Source of the DNA: Cycloclasticus sp.
GTDB taxonomy: Bacteria > Pseudomonadota > Gammaproteobacteria > Methylococcales > Cycloclasticaceae
Assembly (NCBI GenBank): GCA_040743155.1
Contig: JBFLJU010000001.1
Location: forward strand, 2,291,144-2,355,143
Length of the DNA: 64,000 nucleotides
Direction of reading: 5' to 3'
A model generated the notes under the pieces. That model made no database searches, had not been told where the DNA came from, and was given only the letters and a program-made list of their open reading frames with translations. Each line of letters opens with the position of its first letter. The stretch's first letter is position 1. The position numbers and the translations under genes were made by a program. Shown piece after piece: positions 1 through 7,983 of the stretch.

Positions 1-100
1 ACAGAGTCTTAACGCCCGTGCGCGCAGCCGCCAACGCCGCTTCTGTTCCTGCGTGCCCGCCACCAACGACGATGACATCAAATTTTTGGGGATGTTGCAT
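1..100 (-). CDS. mnmG: MnmG/GidA, tRNA uridine-5-carboxymethylaminomethyl enzyme (N-terminal fragment)
   Basis: Only the first 33 codons are in the window; the gene runs off the left edge. The translation begins [20 protein letters not shown], which holds the FAD-binding Rossmann motif [10 protein letters not shown] typical of MnmG. With MnmE, MnmG modifies U34 of certain tRNAs (cmnm5U) in the cytoplasm. The ATG start is at 100-98. In most gammaproteobacteria mnmG directly follows mnmE; here mnmE is at 43667-45022 on the same strand, so about 43 kb of other genes separate them. The identification rests on a short but characteristic N-terminus. Confidence 0.85.
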   Translation of the reverse strand, partial: MQHPQKFDVIVVGGGHAGTEAALAAARTGVKTL

Positions 101-193
101 AGCTCTAACGATTAAATGTAAGCCGTTAATTTTAACACCATTCGACGAATTTAGTTATTCGCTTCAAAACACTCACTAAATCTATTTGCTAGA

Positions 194-1147
194 ATGAGTT
201 CTTTAGTCAATCAACCCTTACCGTTAATAGACATCATGCATCATCCCATTGAGACTTTTTTAGAGCAGGCAAATTCCATTATCCTGGGCAAAGAAAAAAC
301 CATAAAATTAGCACTTGCCTGCATTCTAGCTAAGGGCCATTTATTAATAGAAGATATTCCTGGCGTTGGCAAAACCACGCTGGCTCATACTTTCGCGACG
401 TTACTTGGCCTCGATTTCCAACGCATTCAATTTACCAGTGACTTATTACCCGCCGACATTGTGGGCTCTAGTGTTTTTGACCGCGATAACAACACCTTTG
501 AATTCCACTCTGGACCCATTTTTTCTAATTTCATATTGGCCGATGAAATTAATCGTGCGACACCAAAAACGCAAAGCGCCTTACTTGAGGCAATGGAAGA
601 GCACCAAGTAACCATTGAGAAAAAAACACACCCAATGACAAACCCTTTCATTGTGATGGCCACTCAAAACCCTGGCTATCAAGTCGGCACCTTTCCTCTA
701 CCGGAATCTCAACTAGATCGATTCTTAATGCGCCTCTCCATCGGTTATCCTGATACCGAGTCGGAGAAAAAATTACTTAATGGCACAAATACTCGTCGCC
801 AGCTCGAGTCTAGCAAACCCGTTATCAGCTCTGATCAGCTGGTTTCTCTACAACAGCAGGTGCTAGATATTAATGCTGCCGAACCACTCATTGCCTACGT
901 ACAAGCGCTACTTGAATTTTCACGAAGTTCGCCCTTGTTCACTCAAGGCTTATCGCCTAGAGCGGGCATTGCCTTAATCCAAGCTGCAAAGGCATGGGCG
1001 CTAATTGATGGCCGTGACAGTGTTTACCCAGAAGACATACAAGCCTTACTGCCTTCCATCACCGAGCACCGGTTACAGCTTCAAAATAATGTTGCTGCAA
1101 ACCAAGGGGCATCCAGCACATTACTCAACGAGGTTGCCATCCCATAG
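194..1147 (+). CDS. MoxR-family AAA+ ATPase
   Basis: 317-residue MoxR-type AAA+ ATPase, the usual family length. Walker A GVGKTT lies at residues 57-62 and Walker B LADEIN at 115-120, followed by ATQNP (sensor 1 region) and a C-terminal lid. MoxR proteins act as chaperone-like ATPases, usually with a DUF58 protein and a transglutaminase-like membrane protein encoded next door. Here those partners are at 38214-41121 on the same strand, far away, so the ancestral operon appears split. The stop codon overlaps the GTG of the next gene (TAGTG), so the two are probably co-translated. It is divergent from mnmG, with a 93 bp intergenic region. The exact client is unknown. Confidence 0.88.
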   Translation: MSSLVNQPLPLIDIMHHPIETFLEQANSIILGKEKTIKLALACILAKGHLLIEDIPGVGKTTLAHTFATLLGLDFQRIQFTSDLLPADIVGSSVFDRDNNTFEFHSGPIFSNFILADEINRATPKTQSALLEAMEEHQVTIEKKTHPMTNPFIVMATQNPGYQVGTFPLPESQLDRFLMRLSIGYPDTESEKKLLNGTNTRRQLESSKPVISSDQLVSLQQQVLDINAAEPLIAYVQALLEFSRSSPLFTQGLSPRAGIALIQAAKAWALIDGRDSVYPEDIQALLPSITEHRLQLQNNVAANQGASSTLLNEVAIP

Positions 1148-1578
1148 TGCTAAGCTTTAGATTAAAAACAGGCTCTTGGGATGAACTTAAGGAATTTTGC
1201 ACGCCTGTCCGACTCTCTGTTTTTATCACGGAGCAAAACGTTCCCAGCACATTGGAATTAGACGACCGCGATAATAGCTGTCAGCACCTTGTTATTTTTG
1301 ATGTCAATGACAAACCAATCGCCACGGCAAGATTGGCCAACAACGGTAAGTTTGGCAGAATGGCTGTGCTAAAGGCATATCGTCGACAAGGACTAGGGGC
1401 TGAACTGCTAAAACACCTCACAAAACTGGCCGTCGATCTCAAACTTAAACAGTTATTTTGCCACGCTCAAGCTGATGCCCGCCCATTTTATGAAAAAAAT
1501 GGCTTCCAAATAATAGGGAAGCCATTTGAAGAAGCCAATATTTCTCATATCAAAATGATAAAAGCTCTGGCCGCTTAG
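1147..1578 (+). CDS. GNAT-family N-acetyltransferase
   Basis: 143-residue protein with the GNAT fold signature. The beta4-alpha3 acetyl-CoA pyrophosphate loop is visible as RRQGLGAELL in the middle of the protein, preceded by IATARLAN and followed by a C-terminal HAQADARPFYEKNGF segment typical of the ElaA/YjcF-like GNAT group. The substrate is unknown. The GTG start overlaps the moxR stop by one base, giving translational coupling with MoxR. It ends ten bases before the end of the convergent isomerase gene, so it marks the left edge of the catabolic block. Fold assignment is confident; function is not. Confidence 0.8.
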   Translation: MLSFRLKTGSWDELKEFCTPVRLSVFITEQNVPSTLELDDRDNSCQHLVIFDVNDKPIATARLANNGKFGRMAVLKAYRRQGLGAELLKHLTKLAVDLKLKQLFCHAQADARPFYEKNGFQIIGKPFEEANISHIKMIKALAA

Positions 1579-1587
1579 CATCTAAAC

Positions 1588-2178
1588 TTATCGTTGCTGT
1601 AGATACTCTTCAATAAATGCAAAACGGTCATTACCCCACCACGCCTGGTCATCCAGCATCATAATAGGTGCGCCGAATACGCCGCTTTGATGCGCTTCAA
1701 CGCACGCTTTGCGAAAACGAGTTCTGCCCTCATTTGATTGCACATAAGCAATAAATTCATCAGCATCCCAACCTAAAGCCTTTGCCACCTGTGATAACTC
1801 AGCCATATCTGTTGGGTCACAACCTTCACCCCAAATTTTTGCATATGCTGCATCTACATACGCTTCTGCCTGGTCTTTATCATTGGCATAAAGCACAGCG
1901 ACGTTCCAAGGCTCAACGTCTAAGTTTGGCGGGAACGTGAAGGGAACTTTATAGTGGGCAGCCCAGCGCTTTATATCGGCCATCATGATTTTTATTTTAG
2001 CTGGCACCTCTCGATTTGACGGCCCATAATTACCCGCGGCAACCTTTGCCTGTGGAATATCCATCGGCAAATAATTCACCGTCAAACCATACTTCCTCGC
2101 CAAATCAGGTAATTGAGTATGCGCCAAATAACTAAACGGGCTCATCATGTCAAAATAAAAATCTATGCCTTGTTGCAT
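1588..2178 (-). CDS. 2-hydroxychromene-2-carboxylate isomerase (kappa-class GST/DsbA fold)
   Basis: 196 residues, the length of NahD/PhnD-type isomerases. The N-terminus IDFYFDMMSPFSYLA is the kappa-GST thioredoxin-like start with the conserved Ser-Pro-Phe-Ser turn, and GVFGAPIMML with WWGNDR near the C-terminus are family hallmarks. The enzyme uses glutathione to interconvert 2-hydroxychromene-2-carboxylate and trans-o-hydroxybenzylidenepyruvate after extradiol cleavage in naphthalene or other PAH degradation. It is the last gene of the minus-strand run reductase-ferredoxin-isomerase and lies 15 bp after the ferredoxin. It fits the extradiol dioxygenase at 7984. The hydratase-aldolase that would follow it is not in the window. 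Confidence 0.85.
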   Translation of the reverse strand: MQQGIDFYFDMMSPFSYLAHTQLPDLARKYGLTVNYLPMDIPQAKVAAGNYGPSNREVPAKIKIMMADIKRWAAHYKVPFTFPPNLDVEPWNVAVLYANDKDQAEAYVDAAYAKIWGEGCDPTDMAELSQVAKALGWDADEFIAYVQSNEGRTRFRKACVEAHQSGVFGAPIMMLDDQAWWGNDRFAFIEEYLQQR

Positions 2179-2193
2179 TTTAAATGCTCTTAC

Positions 2194-2508
2194 TTATTCA
2201 GCAGCGGGAATGCAAACATTGCCGTCTTCAATGGTAACCGGGTATGTTTTAATCGGTATTTGGCAAGGGAATGATGTCGCCTCACCTGATTTTATTGAAA
2301 ATGCACCACCATGGAATGGGCACTCGACCTCATCACCATCTTGGTAGCCATCGGTTAACATCGCCATGCCATGTGTACATAAATTATCGGTGACAAAATA
2401 CTCATCTTCAAACACATAAACTGCTAGTGCTGGGAAACCATCTGGTGCTACAGAAATAGGTGCTTCGTCTTTAACCTCTTCTGTTTTACATAAAATTATA
2501 TTGCTCAT
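2194..2508 (-). CDS. Rieske [2Fe-2S] ferredoxin of aromatic dioxygenase
   Basis: 104-residue soluble Rieske ferredoxin, the usual size of NahAb/BphF-type proteins. The cluster ligands are visible as C44-T-H46 (CTHG) and C63-P-F-H66 (CPFHGG). It carries electrons from the flavin reductase to the terminal Rieske oxygenase in the cytoplasm. It lies downstream of the reductase gene on the same strand, separated by a gap of about 110 bp with a strong GC-rich hairpin. No other ferredoxin gene is seen in the window although six oxygenase alpha subunits are present, so this protein probably serves several of them (inference). Confidence 0.9.
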   Translation of the reverse strand: MSNIILCKTEEVKDEAPISVAPDGFPALAVYVFEDEYFVTDNLCTHGMAMLTDGYQDGDEVECPFHGGAFSIKSGEATSFPCQIPIKTYPVTIEDGNVCIPAAE

Positions 2509-2575
2509 AGTTTTAGCTCTTTATTTATTCATTAATAAAAAATATTTCTTATGATCACAGACCATAATATTCAGT

Positions 2576-2595
2576 ACCGGCGGCAAGCCGCCGGT
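2576..2595 (-). other. GC-rich stem-loop between reductase and ferredoxin genes
   Basis: ACCGGCGG-caag-CCGCCGGT forms a perfect 8-bp stem with a 4-base loop. No U tract follows on the minus strand, so it is unlikely to be a simple terminator. It may be an RNA-processing or stabilising hairpin that sets the reductase:ferredoxin ratio (inference). Confidence 0.5.
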
Positions 2596-2618
2596 TATTC
2601 ACTTTGCTCTGCTTAAGC

Positions 2619-3641
2619 TTAATAAAAACGATCGTAGTGGATTTGATCAAATGGAACTTTGTACTCCATCATCAACATACGCGTTAACGCATCAGTCATC
2701 GGAGGTGGGCCACAAAAATAGAATTCGTGCTCTGGCAACTTATCACCCAGCGTCTTGCCTAATAATTCGTGAATAAAACCAATATCTCCATCCCAACCAG
2801 CGGCTTCAGCGGCTTCTTTATCTGATACTGCATTGAAATTCTGAACCCTGCCTTTTAAATCTGCATCTGCCTCAATCAGTGCAGGAGGGCAGATATCCTT
2901 CGGAGCACGGCCTCCATAGAACAAATAGATATTTCTATCATTCAGGCGAGAATCTTTCGCCGCTGCTTTAATAATTGACATTTCAGGTGACAAACCAGAA
3001 CCACCACCAACACAAACAATATCTCTAGGAATTTCAGGTCTCAAATACGCCAAGCCATAAGGCCCATCAATCACAATTTCAGCACCTACTTCGTATTCTT
3101 CAAATAGAACCCCGGTTGCGCTGCCACCTGGCATCTTTTTGATAATAAAATGCCATTCGCCTTCTTCATTAGGCAAGTTACACATTGAGTAACCACGTGA
3201 GCCGGTAATGCCAGGGAAGTCTAATAAGGCGAACTGTCCTGCCTCAAAACGCGCTGCGTGCTCTGTTTTGAAACGAAATTCAGCCATGTCATCGGTCAAC
3301 ATATTTATTTCATATAAAACGGCTACAGACTTAATTGGCTTATGCACGGGCATCGCCTCAGGGCTTAAACGAACCTTTATTTCACAGTCTTCGGTTGGAA
3401 TGCACTGACAGCTTAATTTACGTCCTTTTTTGATATCACGAGGGGATAGTCCAGGCGCCCCTTCCCAAATATCGTCCACATTACCGTCCAACACTTCAAT
3501 CTTACAACAACCGCAACCACCCGAATTGCATTCGTAAGGCATACCTAGTCCAGCGCGCAATGCAGCACGTAAAATCGTATCGCCTTCCTCACACTGAAAC
3601 TCAAACTCCTGCTCGCTTATCTTTACGTTAAAACTTGTCAT
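2619..3641 (-). CDS. Ferredoxin-NAD(P)H reductase with N-terminal plant-type [2Fe-2S] domain (aromatic dioxygenase reductase)
   Basis: About 340 residues. The N-terminal chloroplast-type ferredoxin domain has C-x4-C-x2-C (CNSGGCGCC) and a distal Cys in LSCQC. It is followed by an FAD domain with RGYSMCN and an NAD domain with GGGSGLSPEMS and the C-terminal YFCGPPPM. This is the NahAa/PhnA4 architecture, which passes electrons from NAD(P)H to a Rieske ferredoxin. I chose the ATG at 3641 because AAGGGG sits just upstream of it; an in-frame TTG at 3659 has no such site. It is the first gene of a minus-strand operon with the ferredoxin and isomerase, and a TATAAT box with an FNR-like site lies upstream. 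Confidence 0.88.
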   Translation of the reverse strand: MTSFNVKISEQEFEFQCEEGDTILRAALRAGLGMPYECNSGGCGCCKIEVLDGNVDDIWEGAPGLSPRDIKKGRKLSCQCIPTEDCEIKVRLSPEAMPVHKPIKSVAVLYEINMLTDDMAEFRFKTEHAARFEAGQFALLDFPGITGSRGYSMCNLPNEEGEWHFIIKKMPGGSATGVLFEEYEVGAEIVIDGPYGLAYLRPEIPRDIVCVGGGSGLSPEMSIIKAAAKDSRLNDRNIYLFYGGRAPKDICPPALIEADADLKGRVQNFNAVSDKEAAEAAGWDGDIGFIHELLGKTLGDKLPEHEFYFCGPPPMTDALTRMLMMEYKVPFDQIHYDRFY

Positions 3642-3676
3642 GCAACCCCTTTTATTCAAATACCATTAATTAATAA

Positions 3677-3724
3677 TAAGGTTATTATATTCAACCTAAA
3701 CAAACAAGCTGTGTTTTAAATCAA
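3677..3724 (-). promoter_or_regulatory. Putative FNR-type class II promoter of the electron-transfer operon
   Basis: On the minus strand a perfect -10 TATAAT lies at 3689-3684. The 14-mer TTGATTTAAAACAC (3724-3711) matches TTGAT-N4-ATCAA at 8 of 10 positions. Its centre is about 40-41 bp upstream of the predicted start near 3677, the geometry of FNR-activated class II promoters, and there is no good -35. Inference from pattern only. Confidence 0.5.
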
Positions 3725-3744
3725 ATTTGAGGACCGTTAATCCT

Positions 3745-4431
3745 ATGAGTACCCGTTTTTTTAATCAACAAACGTTTGATTTTCTCCAGCAATTATCCAA
3801 TAACAATAACAGGCCTTGGTTTAATGAGCGCAAGCCCCTGTATGAAGACACTGTTCGGCTACCGGCGCTCGATTTTATTGACGCCATGGAGCCTAATATC
3901 AAATCGCTCTCACAGCACTTTACCGCCGTTCCAAAAAAAACAGGCGGATCGCTGATGCGAATCTATCGCGATGCGCGTTTTAGCAAGGATAAAACACCCT
4001 ATAAAACCAATATTGGCATTCAGTTTAGACACGTTGCCGGCAAAGACGTACACGCACCGGGGTTCTATCTACATATCGCCCCTGACGAGTGCTTTGTAGG
4101 TGCCGGCATTTGGCGCCCCGACAGCAAAGCCCTCAGCAACATCAGAGAAATGATCAGCGACAGCCCAAACGGTTGGAAAAACATCACACGCAATAAAACC
4201 TTCAGTCGTTACTACACGCTTGCTGGCGATTCGTTGAAAACCTACCCGCGTGGTTATGCGAAAGATCACCCAATGATTGACGATTTAAAACGAAAAGACT
4301 TTATTGCGATCCACCCATTAAGCCGTGATGAAGTGTTAAGCCCCGATCTTGTAAAAACGATTCATCACCGCTTTAAGATTGCCAGTGAGCTGATGGATTA
4401 CCTTTGCAACGCACTGGAATTGCCTTACTAA
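3745..4431 (+). CDS. DUF2461 / TIGR02453 family protein
   Basis: 228 residues from the ATG at 3745 (a TTG at 3727 would add six). The sequence matches the DUF2461 family, with an N-terminal FLQQLSNNNNRPWFNERK, a central RIYRDARFSKDKTPYKTN block and a GFYLHIAPDE strand. These are the most conserved segments of this family of bacterial and fungal proteins of unknown biochemical role. GAGGA upstream could act as ribosome binding site at a longish spacing. It is transcribed away from the reductase operon and converges on trpB. Nothing in its context ties it to aromatic catabolism; it may be a passenger. Confidence 0.8.
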   Translation: MSTRFFNQQTFDFLQQLSNNNNRPWFNERKPLYEDTVRLPALDFIDAMEPNIKSLSQHFTAVPKKTGGSLMRIYRDARFSKDKTPYKTNIGIQFRHVAGKDVHAPGFYLHIAPDECFVGAGIWRPDSKALSNIREMISDSPNGWKNITRNKTFSRYYTLAGDSLKTYPRGYAKDHPMIDDLKRKDFIAIHPLSRDEVLSPDLVKTIHHRFKIASELMDYLCNALELPY

Positions 4432-4532
4432 AGTATTTTGTTGAATGCCATTGACCTTCGACAACACTGCTTATCTGGTTAAGTTCCTTTTAAGGGACGC
4501 AAAAAAAGAAGCTCCCAGAGCCGCATTAAATG

Positions 4533-4552
4533 CCCCATAGACTCCTATGGGG
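4533..4552 (-). terminator. Hairpin downstream of trpB
   Basis: CCCCATAG-actc/gagt-CTATGGGG is a perfect 8-bp stem placed 13 bp after the trpB stop codon. On the minus strand no T-run follows (on the plus strand GGGG is followed by aaaact), so intrinsic termination is only possible, not clear. Confidence 0.4.
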
Positions 4553-4564
4553 AAAACTCAATAC

Positions 4565-5758
4565 TTACAAACCCAGCTTATCGGCAATAAAGTCCGCGTC
4601 CTTATCACCTCGACCCGATAGGTTGACCAAAATTGACTCGCTAGGGCTCATCCTTGTCGACCTTTTCATCGCATAGGCCACTGCGTGCGCACTTTCTAAG
4701 GCAGGAATGATCCCCTCAACGCGAGACAAGGTCATAAACGCATCAACACATTCATCATCATCTACTGCAATGTATTCCACACGACCTAGGTCTTTTAACA
4801 AGCAATGCTGCGGGCCTACGCCGGGGTAATCTAGGCCTGAAGCAATAGAATAAACCGGCAACGGCTCACCCGACTCATCTTGTAGGTTGTAACACTCAAA
4901 CCCATGCAGAGCCCCTTTAACGCCCTTACTCATGGTCGCCGCATGGTCACCCGTCTCTAATCCACGCCCCGCCGGCTCTACCCCAACCATTTCCACTGAT
5001 TCGTCATCCAAAAATGCTGTGAACAGCCCTATCGCATTTGAGCCACCACCCACACAGGCTGTTATCACATCCGGTAGTTTTCCTTGTTGTTCAAGAAACT
5101 GCGCTCGGGCTTCTTCGCCAACGATACTTTGAAAGTCACGCACCATCATCGGAAATGGGTGCGGCCCCACCACCGAACCAATCGCATAAATAAAATTAAC
5201 GGGGTCCTTTAAGTATTCTTCAAATGCGCTATCTACCGCATCCTTCAACGTTTTTGTGCCACGGCTCACTGGAATCAGCTTACAACCTAGAATTTTCATC
5301 TTGGTAACATTTGGGTGTTCTTTAGCGATATCCACTTCACCCATATGGATTTCACAATCAATACCGACTAAGGCACAGGCGGTCGCAAGCGCAACCCCAT
5401 GTTGACCCGCCCCTGTTTCGGCCAACACCTTGGTTTTCCCCATGTGTTTAGCCAACAGCGCCTCACCGAGGCAATGGTTAATTTTATGCGCACCCGTATG
5501 GTTTAGATCTTCACGCTTAAGGAAAATTTTAGCGCCGCCCAATTGCTCACTTAACCGCTTGGCATAGTAGATAGGGCTAGGACGGCCAACATAATTGGCA
5601 TACAGATCATTTAACTCATCTTGGAATTCCTTCGTTTGCGAGATCTCTAAATAAGCGTCTTTTATCTCATCCATTATCAACACTAGTTCCGGGGGTATAA
5701 TTTGACCACCGTATTCACCGAAATAACCTCGCTCGTCTGGCATTGGAATATCTTGCAT
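4565..5758 (-). CDS. trpB: Tryptophan synthase beta chain-like PLP enzyme (stand-alone)
   Basis: 397 residues, normal for TrpB. The PLP lysine sits in GAHKINH (the HKTNQ region of E. coli TrpB), the catalytic Glu in AETGAGQHG, and the phosphate-binding loop is GGGSNA; the C-terminus holds [11 protein letters not shown]. TrpB condenses indole with serine. No trpA or other trp gene is near. Several family positions diverge ([14 protein letters not shown] instead of the usual MGAxDxERQxxN), so this may be a specialised second TrpB that salvages indole or acts on another nucleophile. It is divergent from the globin gene across an FNR box. Start: ATG at 5758, directly after an in-frame GTG. Family sure, physiological role unsure. 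Confidence 0.8.
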   Translation of the reverse strand: MQDIPMPDERGYFGEYGGQIIPPELVLIMDEIKDAYLEISQTKEFQDELNDLYANYVGRPSPIYYAKRLSEQLGGAKIFLKREDLNHTGAHKINHCLGEALLAKHMGKTKVLAETGAGQHGVALATACALVGIDCEIHMGEVDIAKEHPNVTKMKILGCKLIPVSRGTKTLKDAVDSAFEEYLKDPVNFIYAIGSVVGPHPFPMMVRDFQSIVGEEARAQFLEQQGKLPDVITACVGGGSNAIGLFTAFLDDESVEMVGVEPAGRGLETGDHAATMSKGVKGALHGFECYNLQDESGEPLPVYSIASGLDYPGVGPQHCLLKDLGRVEYIAVDDDECVDAFMTLSRVEGIIPALESAHAVAYAMKRSTRMSPSESILVNLSGRGDKDADFIADKLGL

Positions 5759-5858
5759 CACGTTAAGTTCCTTGTCGTTTAGTTTGCTGGTTAAATTTAT
5801 TATTAATCAATAACCCCGTCAACGGCTACCCCAAAAATAGCCACAAAAGTAGCCACCC

Positions 5859-5872
5859 TTGATTTAAATCAT
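5859..5872. promoter_or_regulatory. FNR/Anr box between trpB and the globin gene
   Basis: TTGATTTAAATCAT matches the FNR consensus TTGAT-N4-ATCAA at 9 of 10 positions and is palindromic except at its ends. It lies in the divergent intergenic region and could serve either gene. A TATTTT -10-like element on the minus strand at 5839-5834 would put the box roughly 38-41 bp upstream of a trpB start. Confidence 0.65.
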
Positions 5873-5930
5873 GGCACAAAGTGGAAATAAGTGAGAAAGT
5901 TAGTCAACACAATAACTATTGGTAAAAAAA

Positions 5931-6335
5931 GTGTCTACAGCAACCCAAGCAGAAAACAAACAAGGCACTATGTACGACTGGATTGGCGGCGAAGAGGGTG
6001 TTCGCAGGCTCGTCGAACGGTTTTACGAATTAATGGACCAAGAAGCTCAAGCGAAAACCGTACGAGCCATGCATAAAGAAGACTTATCCGATATTCGTGC
6101 CGGTTTATTTGACTACTTATCCGGCTGGTTAGGCGGCCCACCATTGTTTATTATGAAACATGGAAGCCCTTGCATCAGCAGTCAACACAAACCCTTTAAA
6201 ATTGACCAACAAGCCGCCGATGCTTGGATGCATTGCATGAATAAAGCCATGATAGATGTTGATATTGAAGAGAAATATCGCGAGATGTTAACCCCTGCAT
6301 TTCAACGTATGTGTGACACCCTATTAAATTATTAA
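5931..6335 (+). CDS. Group II truncated haemoglobin
   Basis: About 134 residues from the GTG at 5931. In-frame alternatives are TTG 5919 and ATG 5970; the latter has AAGG just upstream, so the start is uncertain. The sequence has the trHb2 pattern: IGGEEGVRRLVERFYELM at the start, DYLSGWLGGPPLF with the distal-pocket Trp, the proximal HGSP/HKPF His region, and AWMHCMNKAM. Such globins bind O2, NO or CO. The gene shares an FNR-box intergenic region with trpB and converges on hemN. In this oxygenase-rich locus it may handle oxygen or NO for the FNR response or for oxygenases (inference). Confidence 0.85.
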   Translation: MSTATQAENKQGTMYDWIGGEEGVRRLVERFYELMDQEAQAKTVRAMHKEDLSDIRAGLFDYLSGWLGGPPLFIMKHGSPCISSQHKPFKIDQQAADAWMHCMNKAMIDVDIEEKYREMLTPAFQRMCDTLLNY

Positions 6336-6464
6336 GGATCAGGAAAAGCCATTTGCTTAAAACTCGAACGCGTGATCAATTGCGATCAAGCGGTAATTCC
6401 CTCTACTTTATCGATGCCTTTTTATTGCAAATTTCCACTCTAAGCAATCCAACATAAAGCAAAA

Positions 6465-6498
6465 CCCAGCGACTCTCCGCGTGCATAGAATCACTGGG
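6465..6498 (-). terminator. Terminator of hemN
   Basis: Read on the minus strand, an 11-bp stem CCCAGTGATTC/GAGTCGCTGGG with two G-U pairs is followed by TTTTGCTTTA. It lies 9 bp after the hemN stop, in the convergent gap with the globin gene. Confidence 0.6.
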
Positions 6499-6506
6499 CA
6501 AAGGGC

Positions 6507-7886
6507 CTAAATAACTTTTGAGTACTGCGTGTTTTTTTGAGCTAAATGCGCGTCAAACACCATACAGATATTTCGAATTAACATTCTCCCAATCGGCTTA
6601 ACACGTACGCCTTCTTGCCTACATTCCAGCAAGCCATCTACCGCCATTGTTTTCAGCTGCTCGATTTCTTTGGAAAAATATTGATGGCTATCAATGGCAT
6701 AGCGTTTATTAACCGCCGTAAAGTCAACTTCAAAATGGCAGATTAACTCATTAATAACCATCCGTCTTATTTGATCATCTAGGCTTAACACATAGCCCTT
6801 TTGAATTGGCAATGAGCCTTTTTCAACGATTGTTTGGTAGGACTCTAGATCCTTGGCATTTTGCACGTAAGCATCCGCTACCCGACCTATAGAGCTCACA
6901 CCAAAGCCAATCAAATCACAATCGGCATGTGTCGAATAACCTTGGAAGTTACGATATAACTCACCACGCTGTTGCGCGATCACTAGGTCATCACTTGGTT
7001 TCGCATAATGATCCATACCGACATAAACATAACCTGCCGATATAAGTCGCTGCGTCGTCATCTGCAAGATCTCCAGCTTACTGGCTGCACTGGGCAAATC
7101 TGGTTCATTTATTTGCCGCTGCACCTTAAATAGGGCCGGCATATGTGCATAGTTAAAAATAGATAAGCGGTCTGGCTCAACCGCAAGCACCTTATCCAAG
7201 GTTTTTTCAAACGATGCGACTGTTTGCAATGGTAGGCCATAAATTAGATCCATACTAACCGACTTAAAACCCTCTGAACGAGCCGCGTCTAATACAGCAA
7301 ACGTTTCCTCTTCAGACTGAATACGGTTCACTGCTTTTTGCACAGCGCTATCAAAATCCTGCACGCCGAGACTGATACGGTTAAACCCAAGCTCTCTAAG
7401 CTCGGCTATTATCTTTGCGTTTGCTTCACGAGGATCAATTTCGATCGAATACTCGCCGCTATCATCCGTATGCAAGTTAAAATGTTGTCGCGTAACCGCC
7501 ATCAGTTGGCGCATTTGCTCAGTACTTAAAAAAGTAGGTGTGCCGCCTCCCCAGTGCAACTGATCTACTATCCGTGACGAATCAAACAACTCGGCCTGAT
7601 GGGCTACTTCTTTGAACAAACTCTTTAAGTATGTGTCAGCATGCCGCCTGTTTTTAGTAATTATTTTGTTACAGGCGCAATAAAAACATACCGTATCGCA
7701 AAACGGTATATGAAAATATAACGAAAGCGGGCCGCCTCTATTATTAGACAGCTCAATCTGCTGCCAATAATCGGCTTCTTTAAACGACTCCGTGAAATTT
7801 GGCGCAGTAGGATAAGAGGTGTAACGCGGCCCAGACCTGTCATACCGGCTGATTAATTCAACATCAAACTGTAACCCTTGCTCCAC
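6507..7886 (-). CDS. hemN: Oxygen-independent coproporphyrinogen III oxidase (radical SAM)
   Basis: 459 residues, the usual HemN length. The radical-SAM cluster motif is CDTVCFYC (C-x3-C-x2-C), followed by CNK, HWGGGTPTFL and the N-terminal RYTSYPTAP signature of true HemN rather than HemW. It converts coproporphyrinogen III to protoporphyrinogen IX without oxygen and needs SAM and a [4Fe-4S] cluster. hemN is a classical FNR/Anr target. A weak FNR-like site (7909-7922, 7 of 10) lies too close to the start codon for normal activation. It is followed by a good terminator and converges on the globin gene. Confidence 0.92.
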   Translation of the reverse strand: MEQGLQFDVELISRYDRSGPRYTSYPTAPNFTESFKEADYWQQIELSNNRGGPLSLYFHIPFCDTVCFYCACNKIITKNRRHADTYLKSLFKEVAHQAELFDSSRIVDQLHWGGGTPTFLSTEQMRQLMAVTRQHFNLHTDDSGEYSIEIDPREANAKIIAELRELGFNRISLGVQDFDSAVQKAVNRIQSEEETFAVLDAARSEGFKSVSMDLIYGLPLQTVASFEKTLDKVLAVEPDRLSIFNYAHMPALFKVQRQINEPDLPSAASKLEILQMTTQRLISAGYVYVGMDHYAKPSDDLVIAQQRGELYRNFQGYSTHADCDLIGFGVSSIGRVADAYVQNAKDLESYQTIVEKGSLPIQKGYVLSLDDQIRRMVINELICHFEVDFTAVNKRYAIDSHQYFSKEIEQLKTMAVDGLLECRQEGVRVKPIGRMLIRNICMVFDAHLAQKNTQYSKVI

Positions 7887-7931
7887 AAGCTTTCCCCAAT
7901 ATCAACAAATGATTTAATTGAACCATACAAC

Positions 7932-7961
7932 AAAAAAGGGCGCACTTAAAAGTGCGCCCTT
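7932..7961 (-). terminator. Terminator of the pdxA-to-extradiol-dioxygenase operon
   Basis: AGGGCGCACT-taaa-AGTGCGCCCT is a perfect 10-bp stem. On the minus strand it is followed by TTTTTTG. It sits 22 bp beyond the stop of the extradiol dioxygenase gene. Confidence 0.9.
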
Positions 7962-7983
7962 GATCAATCAAATATGACTACAA

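Noticed and set aside
2576-2595. Strong hairpin between reductase and ferredoxin genes as terminator
   Set aside because: No T tract follows on the transcribed strand and the ferredoxin is expected to be in the same operon.
7909-7922. FNR-like 7-of-10 site before hemN
   Set aside because: Attractive because hemN is a classical target, but centred only about 30 bp before the start codon, so a -41.5 position is impossible unless the start is misassigned.
7960-7971. TTGATCAATCAA as an FNR box near the terminator at 7932
   Set aside because: The half sites are separated by two bases, not four, and the place is downstream of the operon.
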